From the NCBI RefSeq assembly GCF_000829455.1, contig NZ_JXAK01000054.1, positions 1 to 47,665 on the forward strand: DNA of 47,665 nt. The letters run 5' to 3'. Below are positions 24,834 to 32,904 of this stretch, piece by piece. Position 1 is the stretch's first letter. Each line of letters starts with the position of its first letter. Under the pieces are notes generated by a model. The model ran no database searches. It saw only the letters and a program-made list of their open reading frames with translations, and was not told where the DNA came from. The stretch is from Gordoniibacillus kamchatkensis (GTDB lineage: Bacteria > Bacillota > Bacilli > Paenibacillales > NBRC-103111). Position numbers and translations under genes: made by a program.

Positions 24834-25211
24834 ATGTATCAATTTCTGACAAGCGAACATGAATCAAGATTTGAAGAGCTTTGCAAAAGAGATAACACGC
24901 ACAGCAAGGACATTGAAAGACGATCACTTTTTTATGTGATTTCAGGAAACGAATCGCTATATAGGAATGTAGATTCGATCTACGATTTCGAAGAAAATGC
25001 AATCCGATTGGAAGCATTCAACGAGCCTTTCCTCACTGGCGGCACTCGCAGTCTCATTGACTTGGCATTCAATCTGTATAACGCGGCAAGTACGGAATGT
25101 TCAGTTCATCACTTGTTCAGTGCACTTGATAAAAGAAATAGCATGCTGGCGATTGAAGCAATCAAGCTGAGATTTCAGATCGCATCATGCAAGGAAGCAA
25201 AGCCAATATAA
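24834..25211 (+). CDS. Unknown protein, resembles DUF6075
   Basis: 125 residues with AAAAAGGAGG upstream of ATG 24834. Key stretches are FLTSEHESRFEEL, DIERRSLFYVISGNESLYR, VDSIYDFEENAI and LIDLAFNLYNA, which match my recollection of the DUF6075 family (HxxxF, ER..LFY...GN, IYDF, AFNLYN). Function unknown. It is 19 bases from the next gene, so the two are probably co-transcribed. Confidence 0.6.
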   Translation: MYQFLTSEHESRFEELCKRDNTHSKDIERRSLFYVISGNESLYRNVDSIYDFEENAIRLEAFNEPFLTGGTRSLIDLAFNLYNAASTECSVHHLFSALDKRNSMLAIEAIKLRFQIASCKEAKPI

Positions 25212-25230
25212 TATAAAGGGGGGAACAGGC

Positions 25231-25464
25231 ATGGACCAGCATGAAAAATTTGTATCATTGGTGCTCGATTTTTTGGGCGACGAAGTTGTGGAAGCTGAGG
25301 AATATTACTATAACTCCGTCACGGTCAACCTAAAAGACGTTAATTTTAAAATCAATGGAGTGGAATGGGAACAAGCCATTCAGGAGCGTTTGAAGCAAAA
25401 CGGATATGATAATATCGGGTTCGAATATGGAGATGGAAATTGGGTTACGATCTCCAAGAAATAA
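25231..25464 (+). CDS. Small acidic protein, unknown
   Basis: 77 residues, AAAGGGGGG 8 bases upstream of ATG 25231. It is acidic with strand-forming segments (VVEAEEYYYNSVTVNLKDV, FEYGDGNWVTIS). It is the second gene of a two-gene unit closed by a strong terminator. No family recognised. Confidence 0.55.
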   Translation: MDQHEKFVSLVLDFLGDEVVEAEEYYYNSVTVNLKDVNFKINGVEWEQAIQERLKQNGYDNIGFEYGDGNWVTISKK

Positions 25465-25472
25465 ACAGTCGC

Positions 25473-25497
25473 GGGTTAGGATTCCTAACCCATTTTT
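25473..25497 (+). terminator. Intrinsic terminator
   Basis: GGGTTAGG ATT CCTAACCC followed by ATTTTTG, 9 bases after the stop of the preceding gene. Confidence 0.85.
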
Positions 25498-25752
25498 GTC
25501 CATTCCCAATTAATATATTGTTTGGGAAGTAGCATTTTTTGTTGACGAACATGTGTGCTGGGCAGTATGATAATTGTACGATACCAATCAGGAGTCGAAT
25601 AATATGTTACCAATTATAAATCAATCCTATAACTGTATAACTGGATTTTGCGAACGCTCGGTCTAAATGACTGAGTGTTTTTCATTTTTTGAATCGTGTT
25701 CACAAGAGAACATTATAGGGGATTGGGGGATTTGGTACAGAAAGGGAGGCGA

Positions 25753-26100
25753 ATGGCAATGACTGCGAAAAGATGCGAAGTAAGTTTAACAGAAGAGATG
25801 GCTGGAAATGTCGGAGTTGAAGAGGGGGAGCGGAGGAAAGCGATGGCATTTGGCATGTGTCTGGGGCTTGCCAAATATTTTGATACTCGGCTTAGGCAGA
25901 TCGAATTGGAATATATCGATCTGCTTTACGCGATCAAAGATGCCGATCTGGTTGAACAGTTGCATGAGGAAGCCTATTCAAACGAGCCATGTCGCCAAGG
26001 TTTTGAACGGATCCTTAATTGCATCGAGCGTTATCATCAAGAACAAACGAAACGAAATTCACTTTTCCCGATCAACCAAACCCCAATTAAGGGCAGGTAA
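25753..26100 (+). CDS. Unknown helical protein
   Basis: 115 residues. I chose ATG 25753 because AAAGGGAGG lies 5 bases upstream; the frame is open from 25696. Almost wholly helical and charged (MAFGMCLGLAKYFDTRLRQI, YAIKDADLVEQLHEEAYS). No membrane span, no motif known to me. Confidence 0.5.
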   Translation: MAMTAKRCEVSLTEEMAGNVGVEEGERRKAMAFGMCLGLAKYFDTRLRQIELEYIDLLYAIKDADLVEQLHEEAYSNEPCRQGFERILNCIERYHQEQTKRNSLFPINQTPIKGR

Positions 26101-26251
26101 AGCAGGAGATTGGGATTAGGCAAACATTAACTCAAACCTACCAAGTATTCGCAGTATAGCCAAGTCAGTTTGCGAAAAATCGATTGTGGGAATAAGGGAG
26201 AACGCATGTTTACGTTCAAAATACGTAAGCGGGGATTTCTCCCCGCCTTTG

Positions 26252-26476
26252 TTATTGAACTCGTTTGACTCGGCTTATCACTTCCTTTTCAAAGTTATTA
26301 CAAATATCATTGTAAATCCTTTCAGCCGGAGCTTCTTTCAATACTGCATGACGTGCAAGAAATTCAGTCCAAAGGTCATCAAATGGAACATGTATATTGC
26401 CATACATTGAACGAATCGAGAGAAATATATCCCATAACCTTAACCGGAAATGTTCCAGTTCAGAATATCGCTCCAT
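26252..26476 (-). CDS. Small helical protein, third in a minus-strand unit
   Basis: 74 residues (LEHFRLRLWDIFLSIRSMYG, VPFDDLWTEFLARHAVL, EKEVISRVKRVQ). The ribosome binding site is weak (GGAACGG), and its start lies 16 bases past the stop of the gene at 26492, so it is probably translated by coupling. Unknown function. Confidence 0.45.
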   Translation of the reverse strand: MERYSELEHFRLRLWDIFLSIRSMYGNIHVPFDDLWTEFLARHAVLKEAPAERIYNDICNNFEKEVISRVKRVQ

Positions 26477-26491
26477 GACAACCGTTCCGTT

Positions 26492-26689
26492 TCAGGCAAC
26501 GTTGTTGTTGTCGGAGACGTGAGCTTTTTCGCCAGTAAGCTTTTGAAAATGTTTTGCTTGTTCAAGGTGATACGCTCTTTGTTGCTCCCGATAATGGTGC
26601 ATCTTCATGTGCCAATCGTACATTTGCTTGCAATACGTTTCATGGTCACGGGTATACGTTGGCATTGCATAGTAAGTGAAGTTGCTCAT
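26492..26689 (-). CDS. Small aromatic and His-rich protein
   Basis: 65 residues, AGGAGG 7 bases upstream on the minus strand. The sequence is rich in Tyr and His (FTYYAMPTYTRDHETYCKQM, HMKMHHYREQQRAYHLEQ). Its ATG overlaps the stop of the upstream gene (ending at 26686). Possibly metal-binding; function unknown. Confidence 0.55.
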   Translation of the reverse strand: MSNFTYYAMPTYTRDHETYCKQMYDWHMKMHHYREQQRAYHLEQAKHFQKLTGEKAHVSDNNNVA

Positions 26690-26931
26690 ATCATTCCTCC
26701 TGAACTTTGTTTATGCGTGATATTTGAATCACAGCAACAGTCTATGTGCATTGGCACAAGGGAAGCACGGCGTAAACCCATTTTTTCAGCGTTTGGGCTT
26801 AAGGATTTCTTAATACACTCGGGCTTGGAACAAAACTGTTTCATCCCATCCCAACAGCCCCATATGCAATTTTTGCACAGCTCCGGCTGTCTTGGCTTGT
26901 ACTCATAATTTGGAATCATTTGCTTTGACAA
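26686..26931 (-). CDS. Small Cys-rich protein, probably zinc-binding
   Basis: 81 residues from a TTG start at 26931, fixed by GGGAGGAA 8 bases upstream; an in-frame ATG four codons later lacks its own site. Cysteines come in pairs: ELCKNCIWGCWDG, FCSKPECIKK, then HIDCCCDSN. Eight or more cysteines in 81 residues suggest one or two zinc sites. It heads a three-gene minus-strand unit reaching 26252. Confidence 0.55.
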   Translation of the reverse strand: MSKQMIPNYEYKPRQPELCKNCIWGCWDGMKQFCSKPECIKKSLSPNAEKMGLRRASLVPMHIDCCCDSNITHKQSSGGMI

Positions 26932-27278
26932 TTGAATGTTCCTCCCATACTGGAAAAATTAACAGGTTACAATTTCCCCATTTTTGCCATTACCTATACG
27001 TAACAAAAAAAAGCCCCATGCGAAGGGGCAGGGGAAAGAAGGGATGACTGTATACCCATTGTATTCAGAATGGATTGTTTAATGTGAGGATTGACTTAGT
27101 CCGATAATATCAAGAAAATGCCGCAAACCCATATTATAGAGCAGGAAGATAGCAAGCCTGTCTGGAACTTTTAGTACAAACCGTGATTTGGGAGAAAGCT
27201 AATCCCTTCAATGCTATAATAAATACAGAATGGGGACTTCCTGAATATTCCAACGAGATTGGCTGTTTTAATGTTTTT
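26932..27278. other. Intergenic stretch holding a minus-strand terminator
   Basis: The terminator at 27004-27029 reads leftwards. The rest is AT-rich with no convincing gene. Plus-strand codons from 27183 (PFNAIINTEWGLPEYSNEIG) run in frame into the phosphoesterase pseudogene and could be an older N-terminal extension. Confidence 0.35.
27004..27029 (-). terminator. Intrinsic terminator, minus strand
   Basis: Read on the minus strand: GCCCC TTCGCAT GGGGC followed by T8. It would stop leftward transcription before the three-gene unit that starts at 26931. No minus-strand gene is visible to its right. Confidence 0.7.
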
Positions 27279-27989
27279 GTGGTGAAACTTTTGAAGTATT
27301 TTATAACCGATATCCATGGGGAATACAGAGGATTCAAATTATTGCTGAAGCATGCAGAAGTGGATTTTACAAAAGATTAGCTTGTCATTGGCGGAGATAT
27401 GATTAATCGGGGAAAGGATAGCGGCGAAGTCATTAAGTCAATCAAGTTGCTTTGTGAACAGTATCCGAACAACGTTCATGCCGTCATTGGCAATCACGAA
27501 GAGATGATGGGCTGGCATTATCAGCGAGGAGATAAGCTGTAGCTCAGCCACGGTGGGCATGATACCATTCAAAGTTTTAATAAGACCTTTTCAATTGAAG
27601 CTGATCGGCAAACTCATATAGATTGGGCAACTTCCTTGCCGCTGATCTTCAAGGATGACGAATATGTTTATACGCATGCGGGCTTAAATCCTTTTGAGCC
27701 GCTCGATTCGCAGAGTAGGGATATCCTTTGGATGACCGAGTGCGAATTCTATTCGATTCCGAAACAAATCCTCCGCACCTTTACCCAAAACAAACCTGTA
27801 ATCCACGGCCATACACCAGTTGAACGGAGCTACTTTGATGGTGTTCGGCTTAATGCCGACATGGGAGCGAATACATATTGGGTGGAGGAAGAGCGAGGGT
27901 TAGGGCTGGTGAATCTGTCAGAGATGGTTTATTTCGTCTATAAGCAGCCCTCTAAGAAGGTCGAACGGAGGAAGATATCGCGTTATTAA
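27279..27989 (+). pseudogene. PrpE/serine-threonine-phosphatase-like metallophosphoesterase with two in-frame stops
   Basis: One open register from 27279 to 27989 carries all the family motifs: ITDIHGEY, LVIGGDMINRGKDSG, VIGNHEEM, THAGLNP and IHGHTPV, ending ADMGANTYW. It is cut by TAG at 27378-27380, where the family would have Gln or similar before LVIGGD, and by TAG at 27540-27542 between GDKL and LSHGG, where Trp is usual. The two stops are independent events and leave no catalytic fragment intact. Intact relatives hydrolyse phosphoproteins or bis(5'-nucleosyl) tetraphosphate using two metal ions. Confidence 0.75.
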
Positions 27990-28077
27990 GCGAATAGTTT
28001 TGTCATATTTTGGCTCCTATTCGGTTAAACATGGTACAATATTACTATTACCAATCTATTCATAGGAGTTTATAGGT

Positions 28078-31000
28078 ATGTTTGCATGGATTCTAAAGAT
28101 AACGAGATATTTCCAAAAACAAAAGGCACTGAAGCTCATTCATAAAATCGAAATATATTTGTTGCAGTTACAAGAAAAATACAAAAAAATTGCTCTTGAA
28201 TTAAATCAAGTTACAGCGGATCGCTATGTTCCCAATTCGTACTTTCAAGGGCTGCTTCAAAAATGCGATATTGATCGGGCTTATTTAGTGGGAGATTTTC
28301 CGTTTCGGATAACCCCTGACTTTGAGCTGCGGTATAAAAAACTCGTTCCTGTAATTGCTACATTGCCGCAATATGATGAGCTTTGCCAACTATACGCATC
28401 GATTCAAAGCCAATTCCAAGTTCAATGCGGAAGCATTCAAACTCGTGCCGCTGAAATGGCGAAGCTGGTACAGCAAATCAATGTTAAAGTGCAGCACTTC
28501 TTCGAAGAACTCGCTACATTAAGGCAAGATTACATAGCTGAATCCACCAAGAACAATTTTGTCGAGCGACATAAGGAACCGTTATTGTTTTATAAAGATG
28601 CAGCTTTAAACGAGATAGACGATCCGTCAGTCCAATCTTATTTAACATTGATGAACGATTTTGATAAGCATGTGGTTTTATGGAATCAGGAATATGTAAA
28701 GCGTGAGCTAATCAACAACAAAGAGTTCTTTGACAATATTGATGGAAAATCACTGGATGAACAACAACGGATTGCTGTTCTAACCGATGAGGACAATAAC
28801 TTGGTGTTAGCAGGTGCGGGAAGCGGCAAGACGTTAACGATATCGGGCAAGGTGAAATTTCTAACCGAAAAAAGGGGGATTTTCCCCGATGAAATATTGC
28901 TCATCTCATTCACGAACAAAGCGGCGGAAGAGATGCATGAGCGTATTGCAAAAAGGCTTGGTGTAAAGGTCGATGTCAAGACGTTTCATAAGCTTGGCAT
29001 GGGGATCATTACAAGGCATTCGGATGTAAAACCGGATGTTTTAGACGATAGCAAACCAATTATTCAGGAGTATTTCCGCTCCGTCATTAACTCGAATCCG
29101 AAGGAACTTGAAAAAATCGTCACGTTCTTCGGTGTATATTTAAACATCCCGAAGGATCTCGAACAGTTTGATAGCTTGGGGGAATATCACGAGAATCAAA
29201 AAAGCCTTGATTTTGAAACGTTGAAAGGAAAACTGCAAAGAGTAACTAAAAACTTGCAATCGCTGAAAGGGGAGACGATGAAAAGCCTGGAAGAAACGCT
29301 TATTGCAAACTTTCTCTTCCTGAACGGTATTGAATACATATACGAAAACGATTATGAGTACCCTACTGCTTCGAAATATTATCGGCAGTACAAGCCTGAC
29401 TTTTATCTGCCAGACTACGGTATATATATTGAGCACTTCGGAATCACAGAAGATTTTCGAACCCCGTGGCTTAGCAGTATTGAGGAAGAAAAGTATTTGC
29501 AAGGGATCCGATGGAAAAGGGCCTTGCACAAAGAAAAGAACACCGTTTTGATTGAATCTTATTCGTACTATAACAAGAACGGGGTATTATTTGAGAAGTT
29601 GGAAGAAAACTTGCGGAAGCACGGGGTTCAGTTCAAGAAAATCGATGTGAAGGCAGTTTATGAAGCGATCTGCATCAAAGAAAGCGATCATTATTTTGAG
29701 GAGTTCATTAAGCTTGTCAGCAGCTTTATCAACCTTTTTAAGTCGAACGGCTACAAACAGGAGCAGTTCTCTCAATTTGCAGAAGAAAACCAACGTTTAT
29801 ATAGCCAAAATACATTTCTGAAAACGCGAAATGAAATTTTCCTATCCTTGGTTCAACCGGTATATGAGTATTATCAGGATACTTTGCGGAAACAAAATAA
29901 AATTGATTTCAATGATATGATTAATATAGCAACCGATATTGCGAAAGGCAAATCGGCCACTTTCAACTACAAATACATCATCATTGACGAATATCAGGAT
30001 ATTTCGCAGAGCCGCTACAAGCTTATTAAAGCAATAAAGGATAAGACCAATGCAAAGGTAATCTGTGTTGGCGATGATTGGCAGTCGATTTATCGTTTTG
30101 CAGGCAGTGACGTACAGCTCTTTACCAAATTCGGCGATTATTTCGGGAAGTACGAGTTGCTTCGAATTGAGCGGACTTATCGAAATTCGCAGCAATTGAT
30201 TAATATCGCCGGAAATTTTGTCATGAAAAACAAGAGTCAATTTAGAAAGAATTTGGTTTCAGGCAAAGACAATCCGCAGCCGATCCGGGTTATTGGTTAC
30301 GCCCAAAATATGGTAGAGGTTACAAAAGCGATCCTTGATGAAATAATTGAAAAGGGTGGTCAGGATCAGGACATTATGCTTTTAGGGAGAAATAATTTCG
30401 ACATCAATTTCCTAAAAGATCAGGCAGATTTTAGAGTCATTGAGGGCAAGAAATTGGTAAAGGTGGAGTATAAGAAATATAAGTCGGCAAACATCAGTTT
30501 CATGTCCACCCATAAATCGAAAGGCTTAGAAGCGGATCAAGTCATTTTGATTAATGCAAAAAATAGCTTGTTGGGATTTCCAAACCGTATCTCGGATGAT
30601 CCGGTATTATCTTGGGTTCTCACGGATCAGGATGCTTTTGAATTTGCGGAGGAACGAAGGTTATTTTATGTGGCACTAACACGGACTAAAAACAACCTGT
30701 ATATTCTTGCTCCTGAAAAGGATGCATCGATTTTTGTAAAAGAGTTGATGAAAGACCATGGAATACGATTTGAAACAACCTTTATAGAAAATTCGATTTC
30801 CAATAACCCAAGGTGTTTAAAATGTAAAACTGGACTATTAGTTGAGCGTAAGAATCAACTTCAGAAAAGTTTCTTGGGTTGTAGTAATTACCCGCAATGC
30901 AACCAAACTTATAGCGATGTTCGCCTGCTTAACAATCAGGTAATTTGTAATCGATGCAACGGGTATATGGTAAGGCGAACGAGCAACGGCGAAGAATTTT

Positions 31001-31080
31001 ATGGTTGTTCAAATTTCCCTCATTGCAGGAATACAATAAATATCGGAAACGCTTATAAAAGAGTAAAACAGATAAGATAG
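28078..31080 (+). CDS. UvrD/Rep-family DNA helicase with embedded nuclease-like domain and two zinc ribbons
   Basis: 1000 residues, AGGAG 10 bases upstream. After a coiled N-terminal region of about 220 residues come the superfamily 1 motifs: AGAGSGKTLTISG (Walker A, about residue 242), LISFTNKAAEEM, IIDEYQDISQSR (Walker B, about 635), VGDDWQSIYRFAG, RTYRNSQ, FMSTHKSKGLEADQVIL and RLFYVALTRTK. Between motifs, residues 420-495 form a PD-(D/E)XK-like insert (YKPDFYLPDYGIYIEHFG, then RWKRALHKEKNTVLIES), as in DNA helicase IV relatives. The C terminus has two topoisomerase-type zinc ribbons (CLKCKTG...CSNYPQC and CNRCNG...CSNFPHC). An ATP-driven 3'-5' helicase in repair or plasmid replication; nuclease activity is uncertain. 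Confidence 0.85.
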   Translation: MFAWILKITRYFQKQKALKLIHKIEIYLLQLQEKYKKIALELNQVTADRYVPNSYFQGLLQKCDIDRAYLVGDFPFRITPDFELRYKKLVPVIATLPQYDELCQLYASIQSQFQVQCGSIQTRAAEMAKLVQQINVKVQHFFEELATLRQDYIAESTKNNFVERHKEPLLFYKDAALNEIDDPSVQSYLTLMNDFDKHVVLWNQEYVKRELINNKEFFDNIDGKSLDEQQRIAVLTDEDNNLVLAGAGSGKTLTISGKVKFLTEKRGIFPDEILLISFTNKAAEEMHERIAKRLGVKVDVKTFHKLGMGIITRHSDVKPDVLDDSKPIIQEYFRSVINSNPKELEKIVTFFGVYLNIPKDLEQFDSLGEYHENQKSLDFETLKGKLQRVTKNLQSLKGETMKSLEETLIANFLFLNGIEYIYENDYEYPTASKYYRQYKPDFYLPDYGIYIEHFGITEDFRTPWLSSIEEEKYLQGIRWKRALHKEKNTVLIESYSYYNKNGVLFEKLEENLRKHGVQFKKIDVKAVYEAICIKESDHYFEEFIKLVSSFINLFKSNGYKQEQFSQFAEENQRLYSQNTFLKTRNEIFLSLVQPVYEYYQDTLRKQNKIDFNDMINIATDIAKGKSATFNYKYIIIDEYQDISQSRYKLIKAIKDKTNAKVICVGDDWQSIYRFAGSDVQLFTKFGDYFGKYELLRIERTYRNSQQLINIAGNFVMKNKSQFRKNLVSGKDNPQPIRVIGYAQNMVEVTKAILDEIIEKGGQDQDIMLLGRNNFDINFLKDQADFRVIEGKKLVKVEYKKYKSANISFMSTHKSKGLEADQVILINAKNSLLGFPNRISDDPVLSWVLTDQDAFEFAEERRLFYVALTRTKNNLYILAPEKDASIFVKELMKDHGIRFETTFIENSISNNPRCLKCKTGLLVERKNQLQKSFLGCSNYPQCNQTYSDVRLLNNQVICNRCNGYMVRRTSNGEEFYGCSNFPHCRNTINIGNAYKRVKQIR

Positions 31081-31132
31081 GAGCTGTAAGAACAAAACTT
31101 ATCCCTATACTCTTGTATTTCCTTGCACTCTG

Positions 31133-31161
31133 TTGTAAACTCCTTCCATCTGTGTTATACT
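31133..31161 (+). promoter_or_regulatory. Promoter of the gene at 31246
   Basis: TTGTAA (31133-31138), 17 bases, TATACT (31156-31161). Transcription should begin near 31168, leaving a leader of about 78 bases that contains a terminator. Confidence 0.65.
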
Positions 31162-31173
31162 GTCCTTGTATCG

Positions 31174-31230
31174 GGAAGCACCCGTGCAGAAGAAGTCCAT
31201 GAGGAAGCACCTCTGGACTTTTATTTATTT
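31174..31230 (+). promoter_or_regulatory. Leader attenuator with two like hairpins
   Basis: The first hairpin is CGGG AAGCA CCCG. The second is AAGTCCATGAGG AAGCA CCTCTGGACTT followed by TTATTTATTTT, an intrinsic terminator lying between the promoter and the ribosome binding site of the gene at 31246. Both loops are AAGCA, closed by GG/CC, so GGAAGCACC occurs twice. This is the layout of a transcription attenuator or of a short free-standing RNA. Confidence 0.6.
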
Positions 31231-31245
31231 TCGGGGGGAAAGTAA

Positions 31246-32103
31246 ATGGAATCTCTCCTAAATGGTATAAATCAGGATACTTTGTATGTTTCACTTGAAA
31301 ATTTGTTTGGAGTAAAGAAAGAGATCATTGAATACTATGTCGTTAGACACCTGTTCCTTCTAAAAGACCAGCATCCTTCTAATATAGACCTTCCCCACTT
31401 TCTCAACTTCCTTTCCGATAAAACTAAGCAGGTTGTAATGATACCAGATTTCGAGTCGGTTGCGATCTCGCATTTGACAACAAGAGTAACGGGAGAAAAC
31501 TTGGAGAAGGAGCCAGTTTACAATTTGTTTGATGCTCTGACTGAAAATACAGAAATGAAGTATCATTTGGAGCGGGTCGGCTTAACCTTTTTCAAGGCAG
31601 GGGGTAAACTGAGAACGTTGTTTCGGGGAAACCTTGTGGATTGGAAATCCTTCTTAAATGGTAGTGAATATCCAACAGCCCAAATGATCATAAACCGATT
31701 CGAAGGCAATCGTTTTTCATCTGCCGATAAGTGTGTGAATGGATTTCTATTCGGCGGAAAGATCTATGAGAATGGAAATGTACGACATATTCTTTATCTT
31801 CCAGAGATTGTTGAAAATATGCTTCGTGTCTTGGGTGAGCAAAAGGCAATTAACGAATTGACCAAGGTTTTTAAGCCGTACATGATTTCATTTGCGGCTC
31901 CTATAGGAAAAATCATTTTTGACGGATCTAAAAAACTGACAGTCAAGCAGACTCGATTTCGAATTATTCGCTATTGCTTGCATTACCTGAGCAAGCAGTA
32001 TTGCCGTTCTTGGAGTGAACATGATAATCCAATCATACGGTTAATTGATGATTACAGTGTTCAAGCTGATCAAATAATATCAGTCCAGAAAATAGATCCA
32101 TGA
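31246..32103 (+). CDS. Unknown protein
   Basis: 285 residues; CGGGGGG upstream of the ATG. No known motif. It contains YYVVRHLFLLKDQHPSNIDL, FHSTKQVVMIPDF-like strands early on, a central RFEGNRFSSADKCVNGFLFG, and a basic C terminus (KQTRFRIIRYCLHYLSKQYC). Helical overall, no signal or membrane span. Its leader carries an attenuator, which suggests that it is made only under particular conditions. It lies between the helicase and the presumptive replication region. Confidence 0.5.
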   Translation: MESLLNGINQDTLYVSLENLFGVKKEIIEYYVVRHLFLLKDQHPSNIDLPHFLNFLSDKTKQVVMIPDFESVAISHLTTRVTGENLEKEPVYNLFDALTENTEMKYHLERVGLTFFKAGGKLRTLFRGNLVDWKSFLNGSEYPTAQMIINRFEGNRFSSADKCVNGFLFGGKIYENGNVRHILYLPEIVENMLRVLGEQKAINELTKVFKPYMISFAAPIGKIIFDGSKKLTVKQTRFRIIRYCLHYLSKQYCRSWSEHDNPIIRLIDDYSVQADQIISVQKIDP

Positions 32104-32117
32104 TTTCGGGTATAAAC

Positions 32118-32151
32118 AAAGGGGAGTGGATAGCTATCCACTCCCCTTTTT
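32118..32151. terminator. Perfect palindromic bidirectional terminator
   Basis: AAAGGGGAGTGGATAG is followed directly by its exact complement CTATCCACTCCCCTTT and a TT tail, between convergent genes ending at 32103 and 32153. Confidence 0.85.
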
Positions 32152-32152
32152 C

Positions 32153-32419
32153 TTAGAATCCGAAATCCTGATCGAGTAATTGCTCCTCAAGTCCTTCAAT
32201 TCTTGTTTTTTCTGACTTTGGAAATCCTAAACGTTGCGTTTTCTTACTACACCACCAGCAGGAACAGTGGATTTTCCCTTTCGCTAATCTTCCATATTCA
32301 TTCTTTTTTACATTCCAGCAGAAATGCTTGATGATCTTGCGTTTGCGATTGATTACACGTTTGCGATGATGCCGATAGTAATCGCGGCTTCGGTTAGTTC
32401 TTTTTGGCTTCAACTCCAT
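32153..32419 (-). CDS. Small basic Cys-motif protein under a structured leader
   Basis: 88 residues from ATG 32419 (GTG at 32422 is the alternative), with AAGGGAG just upstream. Very basic first half (PKRTNRSRDYYRHHRKRVINRKRKIIKHFCW), then KGKIHCSCWWCSKKT, and a helix ending GLEEQLL. CxCxxC plus a basic helix suggests a small RNA- or DNA-binding zinc protein. I have a vague memory of similar uncharacterised proteins across bacteria but no function. Its start codon and ribosome binding site lie in long complementary segments (see the leader at 32416-32496), so translation is probably controlled by leader folding. Confidence 0.6.
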   Translation of the reverse strand: MELKPKRTNRSRDYYRHHRKRVINRKRKIIKHFCWNVKKNEYGRLAKGKIHCSCWWCSKKTQRLGFPKSEKTRIEGLEEQLLDQDFGF

Positions 32420-32496
32420 CACGCTCCCTTGGAAAGAGGCTTAGCCTGCAAAAGCTCCAAGGGATGGTTCTAACTTTTACAGGCTAAGCGTGATGG
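32416..32496 (-). promoter_or_regulatory. Bistable or pseudoknotted leader hiding the ribosome binding site
   Basis: On the minus-strand RNA three perfect pairings exist. A: CCATCACGC (32496-32488) with GCGTGATGG (32424-32416), covering the start codon. B: TCCCTTGGA (32464-32456) with TCCAAGGGA (32433-32425), covering the Shine-Dalgarno. C: a 16-bp stem of 32489-32474 with 32454-32439, all paired on the minus strand thanks to one G-U that would be a C-A mismatch on the plus strand. B and C interlock, so they form a pseudoknot or, because the connecting loop is only 5 bases, mutually exclusive states. Confidence 0.7.
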
Positions 32497-32624
32497 AAGA
32501 GAGATTAAAATGTAGCACCTTGGTTCTCTCCTTCAATGTATTGCGTCCCTTCCTGTAGTTTACTGCCTTCATATTGGGAAAGCAACGCTATGAAGCTGAG
32601 TTCAAGCAAGTGGGGGATAATGTT

Positions 32625-32661
32625 GTTATCCACAAAGTTCACAAAAGAACGTGTGGATAAC
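32625..32661. other. Inverted pair of perfect DnaA boxes, candidate replication origin element
   Basis: TTATCCACA at 32626-32634 and TGTGGATAA at 32652-32660 match the consensus DnaA box exactly, in opposite orientation, with 10-bp arms when the flanking G and C are counted. Between them GTTC/GAAC gives a further inner dyad. Paired DnaA boxes near a rep-like gene suggest part of a plasmid origin. Two 9-mers alone do not prove an origin. Confidence 0.6.
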
Positions 32662-32697
32662 CTCTGAATAACTGCATCAGTACAAATAGCAATAGCA

Positions 32698-32735
32698 AGG
32701 GCATCGCCTCCGTTATAATGGACGATGCCCTTTTT
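32698..32735 (+). terminator. Intrinsic terminator without an obvious gene
   Basis: AGGGCATCG and CGATGCCCT with a 16-base loop and T5. The loop contains TATAAT-like sequence. The only possible plus-strand transcript ahead of it is the 32500-32700 intergenic stretch, so a short non-coding RNA (for example a copy-number control RNA) is possible. Confidence 0.7.
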
Positions 32736-32840
32736 ACATTTTGATTTTGCCGTATTGAAAGGGCAGGAACATCGGGGAAAGGTATAAGTTGATAAATATT
32801 GTGCTCGCTCCAGTCAATTATGCTTGAGTGCTGATGTGCT

Positions 32841-32878
32841 TATAATACAAAAAAATACAACCAGGATTCTCGTATTTT
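32841..32878 (+). promoter_or_regulatory. -10 box and operator-like dyad before the XRE gene
   Basis: TATAAT at 32841-32846, with a weak -35 (TTATGC, 32818). Directly downstream, AAAATAC (32852-32858) and GTATTTT (32872-32878) form an inverted repeat with a 13-base spacer, well placed for autorepression by the XRE protein. Confidence 0.5.
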
Positions 32879-32904
32879 GAGAAATATCGGCGAGGAGGGG
32901 CAGA

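Noticed and set aside
22316-27989. Stop-codon reassignment or programmed readthrough
   Set aside because: TAA, TAG and TGA all interrupt genes here, while other genes use the same codons as normal stops; decay or errors explain this better.
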